Part shown: positions 62,350-64,000 of the stretch, piece after piece
Numbering within the stretch: position 1 is the first letter of the stretch
Layout: each line of letters opens with the position of its first letter
Origin: Umezawaea beigongshangensis
Lineage (GTDB): Bacteria; Actinomycetota; Actinomycetes; Mycobacteriales; Pseudonocardiaceae
Length of the DNA stretch: 64,000 nt
NCBI RefSeq assembly: GCF_016464305.1
Contig: NZ_JAEIOJ010000001.1
Location: forward strand, 704,685-768,684
Direction: 5' to 3'
The notes under the pieces: generated by a model
The model's input: the letters and a program-made list of their open reading frames with translations, nothing else
What the model was told of the DNA's origin: nothing
Database searches by the model: none
Translations under genes and position numbers: made by a program

Positions 62350-64000
62350 GTGAGCACAGCACCCGTCACGGAGTCCGACGCGCCCGGCTGGATCCGTCGC
62401 CTCTCCGCCGCCTGCTGGCGGCACCGTTCGCTCGTGGTGCTGTCGGTGGTGGCCGCGGTCCTCGGCGTGGGCCTCCAGGCGGTCGCCCCGCTGCTGGTCA
62501 AGGTCGCGGTCGACGACGCGGTGGCCGGGGAGACGTCGCGGCTGATCGCGCTCGCGGCCGGTCTGGCGGCGCTGGAGCTGCTGTCCTTCGGCGCGGGCTT
62601 CCTGCGCCGCTACCTCGGCGGCAGGCTCGCCCTCGACGTGCAGCACGACCTGCGGCGCGGTGTGTTCGCCGCCGTGCAGCGGCTGGACGGCCCCAAGCAG
62701 GACGTGCTGCGCACCGGCCAGGTCGTGTCGCGGTCGATCACCGACCTCCAGCTCGTGCAGAGCCTGCTGTCCATGACGCCGCTCGCGATCGGCACCGTCG
62801 TGTTCGCGGTGGCCTCGATCGCCGCGATGGTGTGGCTGTCGCCGCTGCTCACGGTCGTCGCGCTGGTCGTCGCGCCCGCCGTGGGCGTGATCGCCGCGCG
62901 CAGCCGCCTCACCCTGTTCCCCGCCGCGTGGTCGGCCCAGCAGCGCGCCGCCGACCTCGCCCAGCACGTCGAGGAGAACGTCACCGGCGTCCGGGTCGTC
63001 AAGGGCTTCGGCCAGGAGGGCCGCGAGGTCACCCGGCTGGAGGACGAGGCGCGCAGCCTGTTCGCCGAGCGGATGCGCGCCGCGCGGCTCACCGCCAGGC
63101 CGACCGCGACGCTCACCGCGCTGCCCGCGATCGGCCAGGTCGCCGTGCTCGCGCTCGGCGGCTGGATGGCGCTGCGCGGGCAGGTCAGCCTCGGCACGTT
63201 CCTCGCGTTCGCGACCTACGTGGCCGGCCTGGTGGGTCCGGCCCGGCTGCTGTCCAGCCTGATGGTGAGCGCGCAGCTCGCGCGGGCCGGGGTGGAGCGG
63301 GTGCACGAGCTGATCGACTCCCAGCCCGACGTGGCCGACGCGCCGGACGCGGTGGACGTCCCCGCCGGTCCGGTGAGCGTCGAGCTGTCCGGGGTGAGCT
63401 TCGGCTACACCCGCAGCGACCCGGTCCTGCGCGACGTGACGCTGCGGGTGGACCCCGGCGAGACCCTGGCCCTGGTCGGCACGGCCGGGTCGGGCAAGTC
63501 GACGGTGTCGCTGCTGCTCCCCCGGTTCTACGACGTGCACTCCGGCGCGCTGCGCGTCGGCGGCGTCGACGTGCGCGAGCTGCGCCTGGCGTCGCTGCGC
63601 GGCGCGGTCGGCGTGGTGTTCGAGGAGGCGTTCCTGTTCTCCGACACCGTCCGCGCCAACATCGCCTACGGCAGGCCCGACGCCACCGACGAGGAGGTCC
63701 GCGCCGCCGCGCGGGCCGCGGAGGCGCACGAGTTCGTCGAGGCGCTGCCGGCGGGCTACGACACCCTCGTGGGCGAGCGCGGGCTGACCCTGTCCGGTGG
63801 GCAGCGGCAGCGCGTGGCGCTGGCCAGGGCGCTGCTGTCCGACCCGCGCGTGCTGGTGCTGGACGACGCGACCTCGGCCGTGGACAACACCACCGAGGCG
63901 GCGATCCACCGCACCCTGGCCTCGGTCACGGCCGGGCGGACCACGCTGATGATCGCCCACCGCCGCTCGTCGCTGGCACTGGCCGACCGGATCGCCGTGC
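62350..64000 (+). CDS. ABC transporter, fused TMD-NBD half-transporter (cut by window end)
   Basis: 550 residues visible, open at the right edge. Residues 1-330 form the type IV exporter membrane domain with six helices (TADs like [23 protein letters not shown]). The NBD has Walker [12 protein letters not shown]-loop [16 protein letters not shown] (family usually QDxxLF; here EEAFLF), signature [14 protein letters not shown], Walker [13 protein letters not shown] and H-loop AHR. Such half-transporters usually work as heterodimers; Asp instead of the catalytic Glu after Walker B (VLDDATS) suggests this is the degenerate partner of a heterodimer, with the other half probably just beyond 64000. 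Confidence 0.95.
   Translation, partial: MSTAPVTESDAPGWIRRLSAACWRHRSLVVLSVVAAVLGVGLQAVAPLLVKVAVDDAVAGETSRLIALAAGLAALELLSFGAGFLRRYLGGRLALDVQHDLRRGVFAAVQRLDGPKQDVLRTGQVVSRSITDLQLVQSLLSMTPLAIGTVVFAVASIAAMVWLSPLLTVVALVVAPAVGVIAARSRLTLFPAAWSAQQRAADLAQHVEENVTGVRVVKGFGQEGREVTRLEDEARSLFAERMRAARLTARPTATLTALPAIGQVAVLALGGWMALRGQVSLGTFLAFATYVAGLVGPARLLSSLMVSAQLARAGVERVHELIDSQPDVADAPDAVDVPAGPVSVELSGVSFGYTRSDPVLRDVTLRVDPGETLALVGTAGSGKSTVSLLLPRFYDVHSGALRVGGVDVRELRLASLRGAVGVVFEEAFLFSDTVRANIAYGRPDATDEEVRAAARAAEAHEFVEALPAGYDTLVGERGLTLSGGQRQRVALARALLSDPRVLVLDDATSAVDNTTEAAIHRTLASVTAGRTTLMIAHRRSSLALADRIAV

Noticed and set aside
61303..63960. 885-codon minus-strand open frame
   Set aside because: Shadow of the ABC half-transporter, which itself runs off the window end with clear Walker motifs.

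Overview
The window is very GC-rich, with strong third-position G/C bias, GTG starts, many 4-nt GTGA/ATGA gene overlaps and several apparently leaderless genes. Together with a PE-like/PPE-like/EspG type VII secretion triad, a tuberculostearic-acid gene pair, an SSI-type protease inhibitor and a Pls-type polyamino-acid synthetase, this points to a filamentous actinomycete, most likely Pseudonocardiaceae (Saccharothrix/Lentzea/Actinosynnema/Amycolatopsis-like). The genus is inference. No tRNA, rRNA, IS element, integrase or CRISPR array was seen. The region looks chromosomal.

Left part (1-18150): the end of a sensor kinase; a DUF4173 membrane protein; a single-module Pls-type NRPS translationally coupled to an M1 aminopeptidase (a candidate cationic homo-poly-amino-acid locus with its own degrading enzyme); a small unknown gene next to 22-bp repeats; an MscS channel; a lipoprotein resembling a free-standing subtilase propeptide, tail-to-tail with a large secreted subtilase; a flavoprotein dehydrogenase; and a large SARP/NB-ARC/TPR regulator.

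Middle (18351-42946): the type VII secretion triad; a MacB-like lipoprotein/adaptor/ATPase/permease operon divergent from a two-component system, with an 11-bp-spaced direct repeat between them; an XRE regulator divergent from an SDR/SnoaL pair; a bfaA/bfaB (tmsA/tmsB) pair for 10-methyl fatty acids; a GntR-controlled double-ATPase ABC operon; and a leucine/branched-chain catabolic operon (acyl-CoA carboxylase beta, alpha, acyl-CoA dehydrogenase). Two copies of a 16-bp palindrome precede that operon and a third precedes the nearby TetR gene.

Right part (43009-64000): a phospholipase A2 fused to a polytopic AT3-like membrane domain; metY-metX behind an RRHxD-type leader peptide; an oxidoreductase; a Nudix-wHTH (NrtR-like) regulator divergent from an SPFH/NAD-kinase-like operon, with two identical-architecture operators on the promoter; an MFS transporter; an SSI inhibitor; two gene remnants; gcvH-sdaA behind a tandem glycine riboswitch; alanine dehydrogenase; a TetR regulator; a small Cys-motif pair; an ABC exporter whose ATPase carries a Q/P/Y-rich tail; and the start of an ABC half-transporter cut by the window end. 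Themes are envelope and secretion functions, amino-acid and C1 metabolism, and local regulators controlling divergent operons.
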